A stretch of 64,000 nucleotides of DNA from Bacillota bacterium. GTDB taxonomy: Bacteria > Bacillota > Clostridia > Acetivibrionales > DSM-1351. How positions within the stretch are numbered: position 1 is the stretch's first letter; each line of letters starts with the position of its first letter. Location of the stretch: assembly GCA_023460955.1 (NCBI GenBank), contig JAEWOH010000036.1, positions 19,734-83,733 on the forward strand, in the 5' to 3' direction. Below, piece by piece: positions 1-9,811 of this stretch. Below the pieces are notes generated by a model. It ran no database searches. It was not told the DNA's origin and saw only the letters and a program-made list of their open reading frames with translations. A program made the position numbers and the translations under genes.

Positions 1-66
1 GAATGTAATAATTTCTTTTAGTAGAATTTAAATATTTAAGCGTATTGAAATTAACAGGAGAGTTTT

Positions 67-375
67 ATGGCCGAGCAATGTGAGCTTTATGACAGAACGT
101 GTATAGACTGCGGTGAGTGCGATTTGTGTGATCTCGATCGGAATAAACACTGCGATGATTGCGGAAGATGTATAGAGGAGCCTGAAGATTATAGAAGCAT
201 AAGTATCGAAGACTTCTTCAAACAAAATGTTACTAAGGAACAGTTAAAAAGGATGGAAAAAAAGCTGCTGGACAGACAGAGTGAGATGGAAGAAAGTCTC
301 GAAGACAAAAAGCCCGATAATATAAGGACCTCTCAAAAGAAGAATTCAACCGGGCAAAATAGCAGTCAGGAATAG
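67..375 (+). CDS. Small Cys-rich hypothetical protein
   Basis: A 102-residue protein preceded by a CAGGAGAG ribosome site. The first 40 residues hold nine cysteines in CxxC-like spacings (CIDCGEC, CDLC, CDDCGRC), a pattern able to bind zinc or an Fe-S cluster. The second half is charged, helical and lysine/glutamate-rich, and ends in a disordered Ser/Asn/Gln tail. It sits 39 bases upstream of a cysteine desulfurase, which suggests a link to sulfur or metal-cluster handling, but this is inference. I do not recognise a characterised family. Confidence 0.75.
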   Translation: MAEQCELYDRTCIDCGECDLCDLDRNKHCDDCGRCIEEPEDYRSISIEDFFKQNVTKEQLKRMEKKLLDRQSEMEESLEDKKPDNIRTSQKKNSTGQNSSQE

Positions 376-414
376 AATTGGAGGTTTTTCCTTACCGGAA
401 AGGTTAAATAAACA

Positions 415-1578
415 ATGAGTAATGAGATTTACCTTGACAACAGTGCAACCACAAAGCCTTACGACGAGGTGGTTGATTATATAGTAGAAGTGAGCAGAAA
501 GTATTATGGAAATCCATCTTCTCTTCACAATAAAGGCATAGAAGCTGAAAACTTAATAAAAAAGGCTAGATTTCAAATAGCCAATGTTTTAAAAGCAGAT
601 TCAAAGGAGATAGTATTTACTTCTGGCGGAACTGAATCAAATAATATGGCTATTCTTGGCTATCTTCGAGGTAATCCCAGAGCCGGAAAACACATAATTA
701 CCAGTGAAATTGAGCACCCATCGGTACTTGAGGTGTTTAAGCAGCTTTCTAAAGAAGGGTATCGTGTAGATTATATTCCTGTAGACAATCACGGGATAAT
801 TAAGCTGGAGGCATTAAAAAAGGTTGCTGACAAGGAAACAGGTCTGTTTAGCTTTATGCTTACAAACAATGAGGTTGGTTCGATTCAGCCTGTTTCAGAA
901 ATCAATAAAATAAGAAAAGAAGTATGTCCTTCAGCTATTATTCATATTGATGCTGTTCAGGCTTTTTGCAAAACACAAATATATCCGGCAATTATGAATA
1001 TTGACTTATTATCGGTCAGCTCACATAAGATACATGGTCCCAAAGGAATAGGTGCTCTCTATATTAGAAAAGGCATAAGAGTAAAACCTCTTTTACTTGG
1101 AGGAGGGCAGGAAACCGCACTAAGGTCAGGTACTGAAAACGTACCGGCAATTTGTGGGTTTGGTCTGGCTGCTGAATTGATCTCTGGTAAGATGGAGGAA
1201 AACAATAAGAAGGTCTCAGCCTTAAGAAAGTATTTTGTTGAAACGATTCGGGAAAATTTTAAGGATGCTGTAATAAACTCCTCAGAGGATGCACTCCCTT
1301 ATATTGTTAATGTTTCATTTCCAAACTTAAAGTCGGAAGTACTACTGCACCATCTTGAACAGAAAAATATATATGTATCAACCGGTTCTGCCTGCTCTTC
1401 ACATAAGAGCAGTAACAGTCATGTGCTAAAAGCAATGGGTGTACCGGCAGGATACATTGATGGTGCCATTCGTTTCAGTTTCTCATCAGCAAACACGGAG
1501 GAAGAACTTAAAACAACCGTTGAAGCGCTGAAAGAAATCATACCTGTAATAAGTATCAAGCGTAGAGGAAGAGTCTGA
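415..1578 (+). CDS. iscS: Cysteine desulfurase (NifS/IscS family)
   Basis: A PLP enzyme that takes sulfur from cysteine and passes it as a persulfide to Fe-S, thiouridine or thiamin pathways in the cytosol. The 387 residues are full length for the family. Visible motifs are the N-terminal YLDNSATT, the PLP lysine in SSHKIHGPKG (about K205) and the mobile-loop cysteine in STGSACSS (about C327). thiI follows 135 bases downstream on the same strand, so this enzyme is probably the sulfur donor for ThiI. The 1579-1713 gap holds no clear terminator, so the two may be co-transcribed. Confidence 0.93.
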   Translation: MSNEIYLDNSATTKPYDEVVDYIVEVSRKYYGNPSSLHNKGIEAENLIKKARFQIANVLKADSKEIVFTSGGTESNNMAILGYLRGNPRAGKHIITSEIEHPSVLEVFKQLSKEGYRVDYIPVDNHGIIKLEALKKVADKETGLFSFMLTNNEVGSIQPVSEINKIRKEVCPSAIIHIDAVQAFCKTQIYPAIMNIDLLSVSSHKIHGPKGIGALYIRKGIRVKPLLLGGGQETALRSGTENVPAICGFGLAAELISGKMEENNKKVSALRKYFVETIRENFKDAVINSSEDALPYIVNVSFPNLKSEVLLHHLEQKNIYVSTGSACSSHKSSNSHVLKAMGVPAGYIDGAIRFSFSSANTEEELKTTVEALKEIIPVISIKRRGRV

Positions 1579-1713
1579 TTTATTGATAATCGGATAACCA
1601 TACTAATAAAAAATAGTCTTGATGGAATAATTTAAAGAAGTTAAATAAAAAATCTTAGCAGGATAGCATAAAAAAGCTAAATTAATGTAATATATAAGCC
1701 TCGGGAGGGTTAA

Positions 1714-2886
1714 ATGAAAAAAATAATATTGGTTAGATATGGAGAAATAATACTTAAAGGACTAAATAGACCGGTTTTTGAAGACAAGCTCATTGGAAAT
1801 ATAAAAAGTGCGGTGTTAAAAGCCGGAAATGCCAGAGTATTTAAATCTCAAGGGAGAATTTATATTGAGCCGTTGGTTGAAGAGTATGATTTTGACTATG
1901 TACTCGAAAAGATAACAAAGATTTTCGGTGTAGTTTCGGTCAGTCCTGTATGGAAAATAGATACTGATTATGAACAGATAAAAGGAACAGCACTGAAAGT
2001 TGCAACAGAACTTAAAGAAAATGGATGTAAAACCTTTAAGATAGAGACAAAGAGAGGTAATAAAAACTTTCCGATGCAGTCACCTGAAATAAGTGCCGAT
2101 GTCGGGGGATTTATACTTGAAAATATACCGGGCTTAACCGTTGATGTAAAAAATCCTGATTTTACTATATATCTTGAGGTAAGGGAAAGCTCCTATGTCT
2201 ATTCCAAAATTATAAAAGCTCACGGTGGAATGCCAATTGGATCAAATGGAAAGGCTATGTTGCTGCTATCAGGAGGGATTGATAGTCCTGTAGCCGGTTG
2301 GATGATGGGCAAAAGAGGTGTGGAAATAGAAGCAGTTCATTTTTACAGTTATCCTTACACCAGCGAAAGAGCCAAACAAAAGGTTGTTGACCTTGCTCAG
2401 ATTTTATCCGGGTACTGCGGAAAACTCAGGCTTCATGTTGTACCGTTTACAGAGATTCAGTTAGCAATAAATGATAATTGTCCTGAGGATCAGCTTACTA
2501 TTATTATGAGACGTATAATGATGAAAATCGCTGAGATAATAGCACGAAAAACTGATTCAATGGCACTTATTACCGGGGAAAGCATGGGGCAGGTTGCAAG
2601 TCAGACAATGCAGAGTCTTTACTGTACAGATTCTGCTGTTAATATGCCTGTTTTCAGGCCGCTTATAGGAATGGATAAAGTTGAGGTTATCGATATAGCA
2701 AGAAAAATTGATACCTTTGAAACGTCAATTCAGCCTTATGAGGACTGCTGTACAGTGTTTGTGGCTAAACATCCGCAGACAAAGCCAAAGCTTGAAAAGA
2801 TTATGAAGTCTGAACAGGCTGTAGATTTTGAACCAATGATTCAAAAGGCTGTTGAAGATACAGAGGTAATTGTATTGAAGCCTTAA
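1714..2886 (+). CDS. thiI: tRNA 4-thiouridine synthase / sulfurtransferase ThiI
   Basis: ThiI activates tRNA uridine-8 by adenylation and transfers sulfur to make 4-thiouridine; it also feeds sulfur to thiamin synthesis. The 390-residue protein has the N-terminal ferredoxin-like and THUMP region (about 1-165) and the PP-loop ATPase motif SGGIDSP (about 186-192). It has no C-terminal rhodanese extension, which is normal for Firmicutes. The start follows CGGGAGGGTTAA. It lies directly behind the cysteine desulfurase, a common pairing. Confidence 0.93.
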   Translation: MKKIILVRYGEIILKGLNRPVFEDKLIGNIKSAVLKAGNARVFKSQGRIYIEPLVEEYDFDYVLEKITKIFGVVSVSPVWKIDTDYEQIKGTALKVATELKENGCKTFKIETKRGNKNFPMQSPEISADVGGFILENIPGLTVDVKNPDFTIYLEVRESSYVYSKIIKAHGGMPIGSNGKAMLLLSGGIDSPVAGWMMGKRGVEIEAVHFYSYPYTSERAKQKVVDLAQILSGYCGKLRLHVVPFTEIQLAINDNCPEDQLTIIMRRIMMKIAEIIARKTDSMALITGESMGQVASQTMQSLYCTDSAVNMPVFRPLIGMDKVEVIDIARKIDTFETSIQPYEDCCTVFVAKHPQTKPKLEKIMKSEQAVDFEPMIQKAVEDTEVIVLKP

Positions 2887-2997
2887 AGGTTTAAAGTACT
2901 TAAGTTAAATGTATTAAACTATAGAGTTCTTAACTTAAATATTATTGCAACTAGTATTGATTTAAATAAAAACACACTAATTACTCAACATTTACTT

Positions 2998-3035
2998 AAA
3001 ACAGCTGTCCGCCATCCATATAGAACAGCTGTTTT
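2998..3035 (+). terminator. Rho-independent terminator after thiI
   Basis: A perfect 11-bp inverted repeat (arms 2998-3008 AAAACAGCTGT and 3025-3035) with a 16-base loop and a T-rich 3' side. It ends the thiI transcript. The rest of the 315-base gap before greA is AT-rich leader with no other structure I can support. Confidence 0.75.
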
Positions 3036-3201
3036 AATCTATTAGTTTTTAGATATTGGATAAAAATGTTCAAGCAAACATTTTAGTTAATGTATAATAG
3101 ATTTCATTAGTTTAAAGTAAGAAAATATGATATAGTAAAATTAATGGATCGGTAATCACTTATTTTAACTGGTTTATTGATTTAAGGAGGTTTAGCAATT
3201 T

Positions 3202-3666
3202 ATGAGTCACACATTGACAGAAGAGAATATTAAGAAATTACAGGAAGAATTAGAATACAGAATGACAGTAAAGAGGGCCGAGATAGCCCGGGACAAGCTT
3301 ATTGCTGCAGAACATGGAGATAGATCAGAAAACGCTGAATATAAGGAAGCCTGCGAGAGATTCACAGCAAATGATAACAGAATTCAGGAGCTGCTCACAA
3401 TAATTTCTACTGCAATAGTGGTGGAAAGCACTACTCAGGATAAGTCTGTTCTGGGAATCAACAGTAAAGCAAGAATTAAGTTTATTGACGATCAGGATGA
3501 AGACGTAATCACACTGGTTACAACAATGGACAGTGATGTTTCAAAAATGAAAATCAGTATTGAGTCAGATCTGGGAAAAGCATTATCCGGTAAAAAAGCC
3601 GGTGATATAGTAGAGGTTAATGCCCCAAGCGGAAAGTACTCTGTTGAGATATTAGAGATATTGTAA
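3202..3666 (+). CDS. greA: Transcription elongation factor GreA/GreB family
   Basis: A 154-residue factor that rescues backtracked RNA polymerase by stimulating transcript cleavage through the secondary channel. The N-terminal antiparallel coiled coil (about 5-75) carries the acidic tip segment GDRSENAEYKEA. The C-terminal FKBP-like domain holds the typical GDIVEVNAPSG region. Length matches GreA. The start is set by AAGGAGGT. It stands alone between two terminators. Confidence 0.9.
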   Translation: MSHTLTEENIKKLQEELEYRMTVKRAEIARDKLIAAEHGDRSENAEYKEACERFTANDNRIQELLTIISTAIVVESTTQDKSVLGINSKARIKFIDDQDEDVITLVTTMDSDVSKMKISIESDLGKALSGKKAGDIVEVNAPSGKYSVEILEIL

Positions 3667-3743
3667 TATGTGTGATGGTTGAAAAACAGCCTATGGAAAT
3701 GTTTATGGTAAAAGCAAGGGTTTAAATTTATCAAAATAGCATC

Positions 3744-3777
3744 AAAGCATCTTTCTGATTTCAGAACAGGATGCTTT
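3744..3777 (+). terminator. Terminator after greA
   Basis: Arms AAAGCATC (3744-3751) and GATGCTTT (3770-3777) are followed by a run of T. This is a typical intrinsic terminator for the greA transcript. Confidence 0.75.
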
Positions 3778-3885
3778 TTTCTTTCTGTTAATAAAATTAT
3801 TAATCGGCTATTTATCTTTTTAGTATTCCATTTCATGGTAAAACAATATAAAATACTTTATATTAATTGTTAATACAGTTAATTG

Positions 3886-3929
3886 AATAAACTTCCGTAC
3901 TCAGCTAATTAATTATTCGGAAGTTTATT
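3886..3929 (+). terminator. 12-bp hairpin in front of the sseB-like gene
   Basis: Perfect arms AATAAACTTCCG (3886-3897) and its complement (3918-3929) flank a 20-base AT-rich loop. The 3' side is TTAAATAAATAA rather than a clean T run. It could be a weak terminator or a leader hairpin, since it ends only 29 bases before the next start codon. Confidence 0.45.
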
Positions 3930-3958
3930 TAAATAAATAACCGAAAGGAATAATTATA

Positions 3959-4762
3959 ATGGTAGACGTAAATAAACCTGTTACCAATCCATCAGTTGTG
4001 CTAGCCATAAAAAATATGCAGGAAAACAACACAAGCTTTAATCAGGCTCAGTTTATAGCAGAAGTAATGAAGGCTCATTTTATCTCACCGGTAAGCATTT
4101 TTCCTCTGCCGGAACCTTCTGATGCCGAAGGTAAAGTTGTGCTAAAAGAAAAAACAACAATTAATTTCAACATAATTGAAAATACTGCTAATCAAAAGTT
4201 CTTTATGGCTTTCACTGATTGGGAAGAATTGAGTAAGTGGCACAAAAGTGAAAATCAGCAGACCTTGATAATGACCTTTGATGACTATGCAGCTATGGTT
4301 CTTGATGAAAATGGGAATTCAGATGGATTTGTAATTAACCCATTCGGCGGAAATATTATTTTTAGTAAAGATATGATAAAGGACTTGAAGCTGGAAAAAG
4401 ATAGACGTGAAAATGGGGGTGTCGTTCCACAGGTTATATCAAAAGATACATCCGTTAAAATAGGTGAGCCCTCAATATACCCTTACGAAATGGTAAAGGC
4501 TATTTCAGGTTATTTGAAACAGAATAAAAATGTTCAAGCAGCATACCTAAAGCTTATGCTCAAGGAAGGTGAAGAAAGCTACCTTGTTATTGTAGACTTT
4601 ACCGGTGATAGAAGGCAACTTTTTGACGGGATTGCCAAGGTTGCTATACCTCATTTGAAAAATATGTTTATTGATATGGTTCCTTTTGATTCAGATTTTG
4701 GTAAAAATGCCGCTAATAATACCCAACCATTTTACAAAAGAAAAACGCTTGGGATTTTCTAA
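3959..4762 (+). CDS. SseB family protein
   Basis: A 267-residue soluble protein with the layout of SseB (enhanced serine sensitivity) proteins. The N-terminal half contains the family-like segment FFMAFTDWEELSKW and the following region about the end of the beta sheet, and a C-terminal SseB_C-like half follows. Biochemical role in this family is unclear. It precedes the PHP phosphatase gene by 18 bases, so the two are likely co-transcribed. Confidence 0.8.
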   Translation: MVDVNKPVTNPSVVLAIKNMQENNTSFNQAQFIAEVMKAHFISPVSIFPLPEPSDAEGKVVLKEKTTINFNIIENTANQKFFMAFTDWEELSKWHKSENQQTLIMTFDDYAAMVLDENGNSDGFVINPFGGNIIFSKDMIKDLKLEKDRRENGGVVPQVISKDTSVKIGEPSIYPYEMVKAISGYLKQNKNVQAAYLKLMLKEGEESYLVIVDFTGDRRQLFDGIAKVAIPHLKNMFIDMVPFDSDFGKNAANNTQPFYKRKTLGIF

Positions 4763-4780
4763 TATAGAAAGGATAAATAT

Positions 4781-5599
4781 ATGCTTGATTGTCATATTCA
4801 TTTGGAAAGAGGTCCTTATACAATAAGCTGGCTTGAGGAGTTTGTTAAGACTGCCGTCAAGCGAGGACTCCATGAAATATATCTATTGGAACACAGCCAT
4901 AGGTTTATTGAGTTTTCTCAAATGTATAAATCAATTATTGAATACAGCAGTTATCAAAAAGAATGGTTCTTAAGTAGAACAAGGGATAACCGGTCAATTA
5001 AGGAATATATTGTATTTATTGAGAAGGCGAAAACCTTAGATCTTCCCATTAAAATTAAGTTCGGATTGGAAGTATGCTATTTTGAAGAGCATGAGAAATT
5101 AATTAAATCTATAGCTGAATTATATCATTTCGATTTTATTACAGGTTCAATTCATTGGGTAGATGGCTTCGGCTTCGACCACAAAAAAGAGTTGTGGAAT
5201 GATAACAATGTTAATCGGATCTATAAACGCTATTATGAATTAATGCTAAGGTTGGTCAAAAGCGATTTGTTCTCCGGTTTAGCACACCCGGATAGTATTA
5301 AGGCCTTTGGACATAAGCCAACCTTTGATGTGGAAACAATATACTCAAAGTTAGCAGACACACTTCTGGAGCATGATGTATACGCTGAACAAAGCGGAGG
5401 CCTGCATCTGAACTACAGCAGAGAATGTGAGCTTGGAATGAATGGATTGCTGCTGCGGACTTTTATTAATAAGGGAGTCAGACTGCTTACCGCTTCTGAT
5501 GCCCACAGACCGGAAGATGTGGGAGCAAATATTCCCCAACTTAATAGTATAATTGAAAACTGTATTAGTACAAAACAATCTTACAGAGTAGGTATTTAG
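4781..5599 (+). CDS. PHP-domain phosphatase, histidinol-phosphatase-like
   Basis: A 272-residue PHP metallophosphoesterase. The start MLDCHIHLERG carries the first metal-binding HxH. Further ligands are likely in GLEVCYFE, ITGSIHWVDG, the late GLAHPD, and the final ASDAHRPEDVG motif. The HisK branch of the family dephosphorylates histidinol phosphate, but no his genes are nearby, so the substrate is open. GAAAGGA precedes the start, and the sseB-like gene lies just upstream. Confidence 0.8.
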   Translation: MLDCHIHLERGPYTISWLEEFVKTAVKRGLHEIYLLEHSHRFIEFSQMYKSIIEYSSYQKEWFLSRTRDNRSIKEYIVFIEKAKTLDLPIKIKFGLEVCYFEEHEKLIKSIAELYHFDFITGSIHWVDGFGFDHKKELWNDNNVNRIYKRYYELMLRLVKSDLFSGLAHPDSIKAFGHKPTFDVETIYSKLADTLLEHDVYAEQSGGLHLNYSRECELGMNGLLLRTFINKGVRLLTASDAHRPEDVGANIPQLNSIIENCISTKQSYRVGI

Positions 5600-5661
5600 G
5601 TGGAAAATCGGGTATTTGAAGATAAAAAAATCAAATAAGAACAAAAGAACCGAGGAATAAA

Positions 5662-8091
5662 ATGAACGAATATATCGAGATTAAAGGCGCAAGAATACAT
5701 AATCTTAAGAATATTAATGTTAAAATACCGCGAAATAAATTAACAGTAATAACAGGTGTATCAGGCAGCGGAAAATCAAGTCTGGCCTTCGATACTCTCT
5801 ATGAAGAAGGTAAGCGCCGCTACCTGATGTTCTCAGGAACACAATTTATGGTTGAAAGCGTTTCAACTTTTGACAGCATTACAGGTCTTTCTCCGACTGT
5901 GGCTGTTGAGCAGAGAATTATAAGACAGTCAAATCCTAGAAGCACAGTTGGAACACGTACAAAAATCAGCAATATGCTTGCAATACTTTATGCTGCATCT
6001 GGAGTCAGATATTCTGCTTATAATGACAATTCTCCATTATCAATGGAGATGTTCCAAAAAAATTCTCCCAAAGGAATGTGCGTAAAATGCCTTGGCAAAG
6101 GAATATTAAACAACCTGGATGAGGAAAAATTGTTTTCTGATAAGACAAAACCCATTGTAGAAGTATGCTTGGGTGTAGGACGAAGAGGCTCTACCAGGAA
6201 ATTGCTGGATAGCTTTTGTAAATATCATAATTTATCAATAAATCAGCAACTTAATACTTTGACAGAAGAACAACTAAATGCGCTTAAATACGGAGACGGC
6301 AAATCCTCCTTTATGGGGTTTATTCCTTGGATTTTCCATATAACAAACGGAGCTTTCAGCTCTGATGGGCGCCTGGGATATTTACTCAGGGAGGCCGGTT
6401 ATTTGCAAACAATTACTTGTCCAAAATGTAAAGGAACCGGTCTCGGAGAACAGGCCATGCAAACCACAGTTGGCGGAAAAACCATTTCTGAGCTGGAAGG
6501 TATGAATATAAAGGATTTGTACTTATTTTTAAAAGACTATTCAAGTAATAAACCTTCAGAAATGTTAAGGGAAATTATATTAAAGCTTGAATGTATGGTT
6601 AATGTAGGTTTGCATCATCTGGCACTTTCACGGCCTGTGCCGACTCTTTCAGGCGGAGAGATACAGAGATTGTTTCTTGCAGCGTACATAATTGCAGAAA
6701 TGGATTCAATAATATTTATATTCGATGAACCAACAATTGGTCTCCATGAAACCGAAAAGCAAAAACTTATTGAAATCATAAAATCGCTTGTTGCCCGTGG
6801 TAATACTGTTGTAGCAGTCGAGCATGATGAAAACTTTATGCGTAATGCAGATTATATTGTTGATTTAGGGCCGGAGGCAGGAAGCAACGGCGGTCAGAAT
6901 ATATATCAAGGGAGTTATCATGATTTTTTAAATTGCGTTAATTCAAAAACCTCTCCGTATTTGGCTAATACCTGTAAAATGCGTACTAAAGAAGTTTATA
7001 AACCAATCAATAATAAAAAACTTCTTGTCATGGAGAATGCCAATCTGCATAATCTGCGCAATGTTTCGGTACAAATACCCTTAGGGCTTATGGTAGGTGT
7101 TGCCGGGGTGTCGGGGAGCGGTAAATCCAGTTTGATTACCGATACTCTGGTTCCTAAATTAAAAGAACTCATGAAATCAAAATTTGTATTTGATACAATG
7201 AGCGGGTTTGATAGTGATAGTGAGTTTGATACAGACAGTTGGTTTGCTTCAGAAAACAGAGTGCTCAATGTAAATGAACAGGGATCAAATAACGTTATAA
7301 TTAGGGGAATGGAACATATAAAAAAATGTATTATAATTGACCAGAAGCCCATAGGACGAAGCCGGACTTCTTGCCCTGCAACATATACCGGCATATTTGA
7401 TCGCATCAGGAACCTTATGGCCAATACGGTTGAGGCCATTGACAAGGGTTATACTGCAGGGCTGTTCTCTCTGAACTCTGAAGGAGGCTGTAAAGTCTGT
7501 AAAGGAGAAGGAACAGTTCATTATCATGTTGGCTTTGGTAACTTTATTGACGTTCAGTGTGATGCCTGTGAAGGAATGGGATTCATTACTGAGGCTATGG
7601 AAATTAGCCTTAAAGGGAAAAATATCCGAGATATTCTTGAAATGTCGGTGGATGAAGCATCTGAGTTTTTTACAGGCATGGACAGATCAACTGAAATAGT
7701 TCTCAGGACAATTCAGCGAGTAGGAATGGGCTATATAAAACTTGGGCAGAAGACACCTACCATATCCGGTGGTGAGAGCCAAAGAATTAAGCTCGCAAAA
7801 GAACTGTCAAAAGGTAAAGATGCTAAAGACACATTATATATTCTGGATGAACCAACGACCGGTTTATCATTTTCAGACAGTGAAAAATTAATGACCCTCT
7901 TACAGGAGCTGGTTGATAAAGGGAATACGGTAATCATTACAGAGCATGACCCCTACGTTTTATCAAATTGTGATTATATAATAGAAATGGGTGTTGGCGG
8001 CGGAACAGACGGCGGTAGTATCATTGCAGCCGGTTCACCTAAAGAGCTTAAAGACAATAATAACTCTATTATAAGCAGGTATCTTAAATGA
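5662..8091 (+). CDS. UvrA-like ABC protein (short excinuclease subunit A paralogue)
   Basis: An 809-residue double-ABC protein, clearly shorter than canonical UvrA (about 940). It has two Walker A motifs, GVSGSGKS near residues 32 and 484, two signature motifs (LSGGE near 329, ISGGES near 701) and the UvrA zinc modules (CPKCKGTG near 253, CKVCKGEG near 610). Short UvrA paralogues such as DrrC-type proteins are linked to drug self-protection rather than standard repair. The stop overlaps the start of the next gene (ATGA), which indicates translational coupling to a serine hydrolase. Confidence 0.88.
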   Translation: MNEYIEIKGARIHNLKNINVKIPRNKLTVITGVSGSGKSSLAFDTLYEEGKRRYLMFSGTQFMVESVSTFDSITGLSPTVAVEQRIIRQSNPRSTVGTRTKISNMLAILYAASGVRYSAYNDNSPLSMEMFQKNSPKGMCVKCLGKGILNNLDEEKLFSDKTKPIVEVCLGVGRRGSTRKLLDSFCKYHNLSINQQLNTLTEEQLNALKYGDGKSSFMGFIPWIFHITNGAFSSDGRLGYLLREAGYLQTITCPKCKGTGLGEQAMQTTVGGKTISELEGMNIKDLYLFLKDYSSNKPSEMLREIILKLECMVNVGLHHLALSRPVPTLSGGEIQRLFLAAYIIAEMDSIIFIFDEPTIGLHETEKQKLIEIIKSLVARGNTVVAVEHDENFMRNADYIVDLGPEAGSNGGQNIYQGSYHDFLNCVNSKTSPYLANTCKMRTKEVYKPINNKKLLVMENANLHNLRNVSVQIPLGLMVGVAGVSGSGKSSLITDTLVPKLKELMKSKFVFDTMSGFDSDSEFDTDSWFASENRVLNVNEQGSNNVIIRGMEHIKKCIIIDQKPIGRSRTSCPATYTGIFDRIRNLMANTVEAIDKGYTAGLFSLNSEGGCKVCKGEGTVHYHVGFGNFIDVQCDACEGMGFITEAMEISLKGKNIRDILEMSVDEASEFFTGMDRSTEIVLRTIQRVGMGYIKLGQKTPTISGGESQRIKLAKELSKGKDAKDTLYILDEPTTGLSFSDSEKLMTLLQELVDKGNTVIITEHDPYVLSNCDYIIEMGVGGGTDGGSIIAAGSPKELKDNNNSIISRYLK

Positions 8092-9065
8092 AAAGTGAAT
8101 CGATAAGCGGTTTGAATAGTAATAATTCCGTAAATTATGATATCAAAAGTGATTTAATTTATAAGCTTGATGAATATATAAAGCTTAAGCACTACCGATT
8201 GGTTAACAGTGTTGTGGTTTTCAAGGATAATGCATTAATATTTGAGCGTTATTATAATAAGTTCAATGAATTAAGCAGGAATAATATTAAATCAATATGG
8301 AAAAGCATTTTGTCCATATGTATTGGTATATGCCTTGATAAGGGTTATATTAAGAGTCTTGATGCACCAATAGGTGACTATCTTAAAATTTTTAGTAAAA
8401 ACATTCATCCGTATCACAGATTAATAAAGATAAGAGATTTATTAACCATGAGTTCGGGAATATACTGGAACGGTGGTATTCATTACCACTGTCCCATGCT
8501 TCAGCAGCTATTTTATTCGGAAGACTGGCTGGCTCATATAGCAGATGTTGCAGTAACAAATGTTCCGGGTACAAAGCACGTCTATAAAGAATGGGATGTC
8601 ATTCTGCTTTCTGCTATTATTAACAAAGTAACAGGTATGGGAGCTTTTGAATTCTGTAATGAGTTTGTCTACAAGCCACTGGGAATCGAGAGCAGTGAAT
8701 GGGGAAGGAGCTCCTGCGGAATTAATTACAATATAATTGGCGGACAGGAAGAAAAGTCAGATCTTACTGCAAAGGAACTGTCTAAAATTGGGCTGCTCAT
8801 CTTAAATAACGGCCAGTGGAATAGTAAACAGATTATATCAAGTAATTATATAAGTCAGGCCGTAACACCCTCACCACAAGATAAAAATTATGGTTTCTTA
8901 TGGTGGTTGTTTGAAGGAGGCTATGCCTGCAGGGGCTACGGAGGACAGGAAGTAAATGTGCTGCCTGAACAGAAGCTGGTAGCCGTTATTCAGGCAAAAC
9001 CCACACCTCAGAGCAAAAGCTATGGAGATATTTTTACAAATGTAATCAGAAAAGCATTCTGCTAG
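8088..9065 (+). CDS. Serine hydrolase, beta-lactamase/penicillin-binding-protein-like fold
   Basis: A 325-residue protein of the class C beta-lactamase-like family. The catalytic SxxK motif is S69-I-W-K72, followed by the family-typical GICLDKGYIKSLDAPIGDY helix. A Tyr motif (VYKEWD) and a C-terminal glycine-rich GYGGQ complete the site. There is no signal peptide, so it probably acts in the cytosol on esters or amides. It overlaps the UvrA-like gene by four bases and must be translated with it. Confidence 0.8.
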   Translation: MKSESISGLNSNNSVNYDIKSDLIYKLDEYIKLKHYRLVNSVVVFKDNALIFERYYNKFNELSRNNIKSIWKSILSICIGICLDKGYIKSLDAPIGDYLKIFSKNIHPYHRLIKIRDLLTMSSGIYWNGGIHYHCPMLQQLFYSEDWLAHIADVAVTNVPGTKHVYKEWDVILLSAIINKVTGMGAFEFCNEFVYKPLGIESSEWGRSSCGINYNIIGGQEEKSDLTAKELSKIGLLILNNGQWNSKQIISSNYISQAVTPSPQDKNYGFLWWLFEGGYACRGYGGQEVNVLPEQKLVAVIQAKPTPQSKSYGDIFTNVIRKAFC

Positions 9066-9114
9066 CAGTAAATAGTGACTACATTATAAATATCTTTAAA
9101 ATTAGGAGGGAAGT

Positions 9115-9552
9115 ATGGATATTAAAACAATTGGACCGGATAATATACGGGATTGTGCACAACTGATGTTAAAAACCTACAATTGTGCTCCCTGGAATGA
9201 TAATTGGACTTTAGAGACAGCAGAAAAGTACCTGAGTGAATTTTTTGAAACGCCGCGATTTACCGGGTTTATACTTGTACATAATGATAAAGTTGTCGGA
9301 GCAATTTGCTGTCATGAACAAACCTGGTGGACTCAAGACGAATTATACATAGATGAGTTTTTTATTTCACCAGACCACCAGAGTAAAGGATATGGGAAAG
9401 CCCTGCTGGAACATATTGAGCAATATTCAAAGGAAAGAGAACTTTCGGGCATTACACTTTTAACCAGCAGAAATGTGCCCGCTTCTGAGTTCTATAAGAA
9501 AAATGGTTTTCAGGAGCTTAAACATATAGCATTTATGTTTAAGAAAGTATAA
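9115..9552 (+). CDS. GNAT family N-acetyltransferase
   Basis: A 145-residue single-domain GNAT acetyltransferase. The acetyl-CoA loop is visible as DHQSKGYGKALLEHIE (about 92-107), preceded by the beta-4 strand YIDEFFI, and the protein ends with the usual FYKKNGFQEL motif. The substrate is unknown. An AGGAGGGAAGT ribosome site fixes the start. It follows the serine hydrolase by 49 bases and may form a three-gene unit with it and the UvrA-like gene. Confidence 0.85.
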   Translation: MDIKTIGPDNIRDCAQLMLKTYNCAPWNDNWTLETAEKYLSEFFETPRFTGFILVHNDKVVGAICCHEQTWWTQDELYIDEFFISPDHQSKGYGKALLEHIEQYSKERELSGITLLTSRNVPASEFYKKNGFQELKHIAFMFKKV

Positions 9553-9572
9553 TAATTAGTATAAACCAATTT

Positions 9573-9615
9573 ACAGCCGCTTCGGACGAGTGAATCTATT
9601 CGCCGGGGTGGCTGT
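9573..9615 (+). terminator. Terminator after the GNAT gene
   Basis: ACAGCC (9573-9578) pairs with GGCTGT (9610-9615), with an inner CGG/CCG stem, followed directly by six T. It closes the UvrA-like / hydrolase / GNAT unit. Confidence 0.8.
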
Positions 9616-9811
9616 TTTTTATGTTAATATCTTGTATTACACATTAATAATAGAAATAATATTTAACTCAAACTAATATTAATATTATAGAACTGATTTG
9701 CTTTGAATTAATTATTCTTAAAGATAGTAACTACACTTTGAGTACATAAAATACTTCATTTCAGAGAATAAAACTAGTTTTTCAGAAAAACAGAAAGCAG
9801 GCAAGGAAAGA

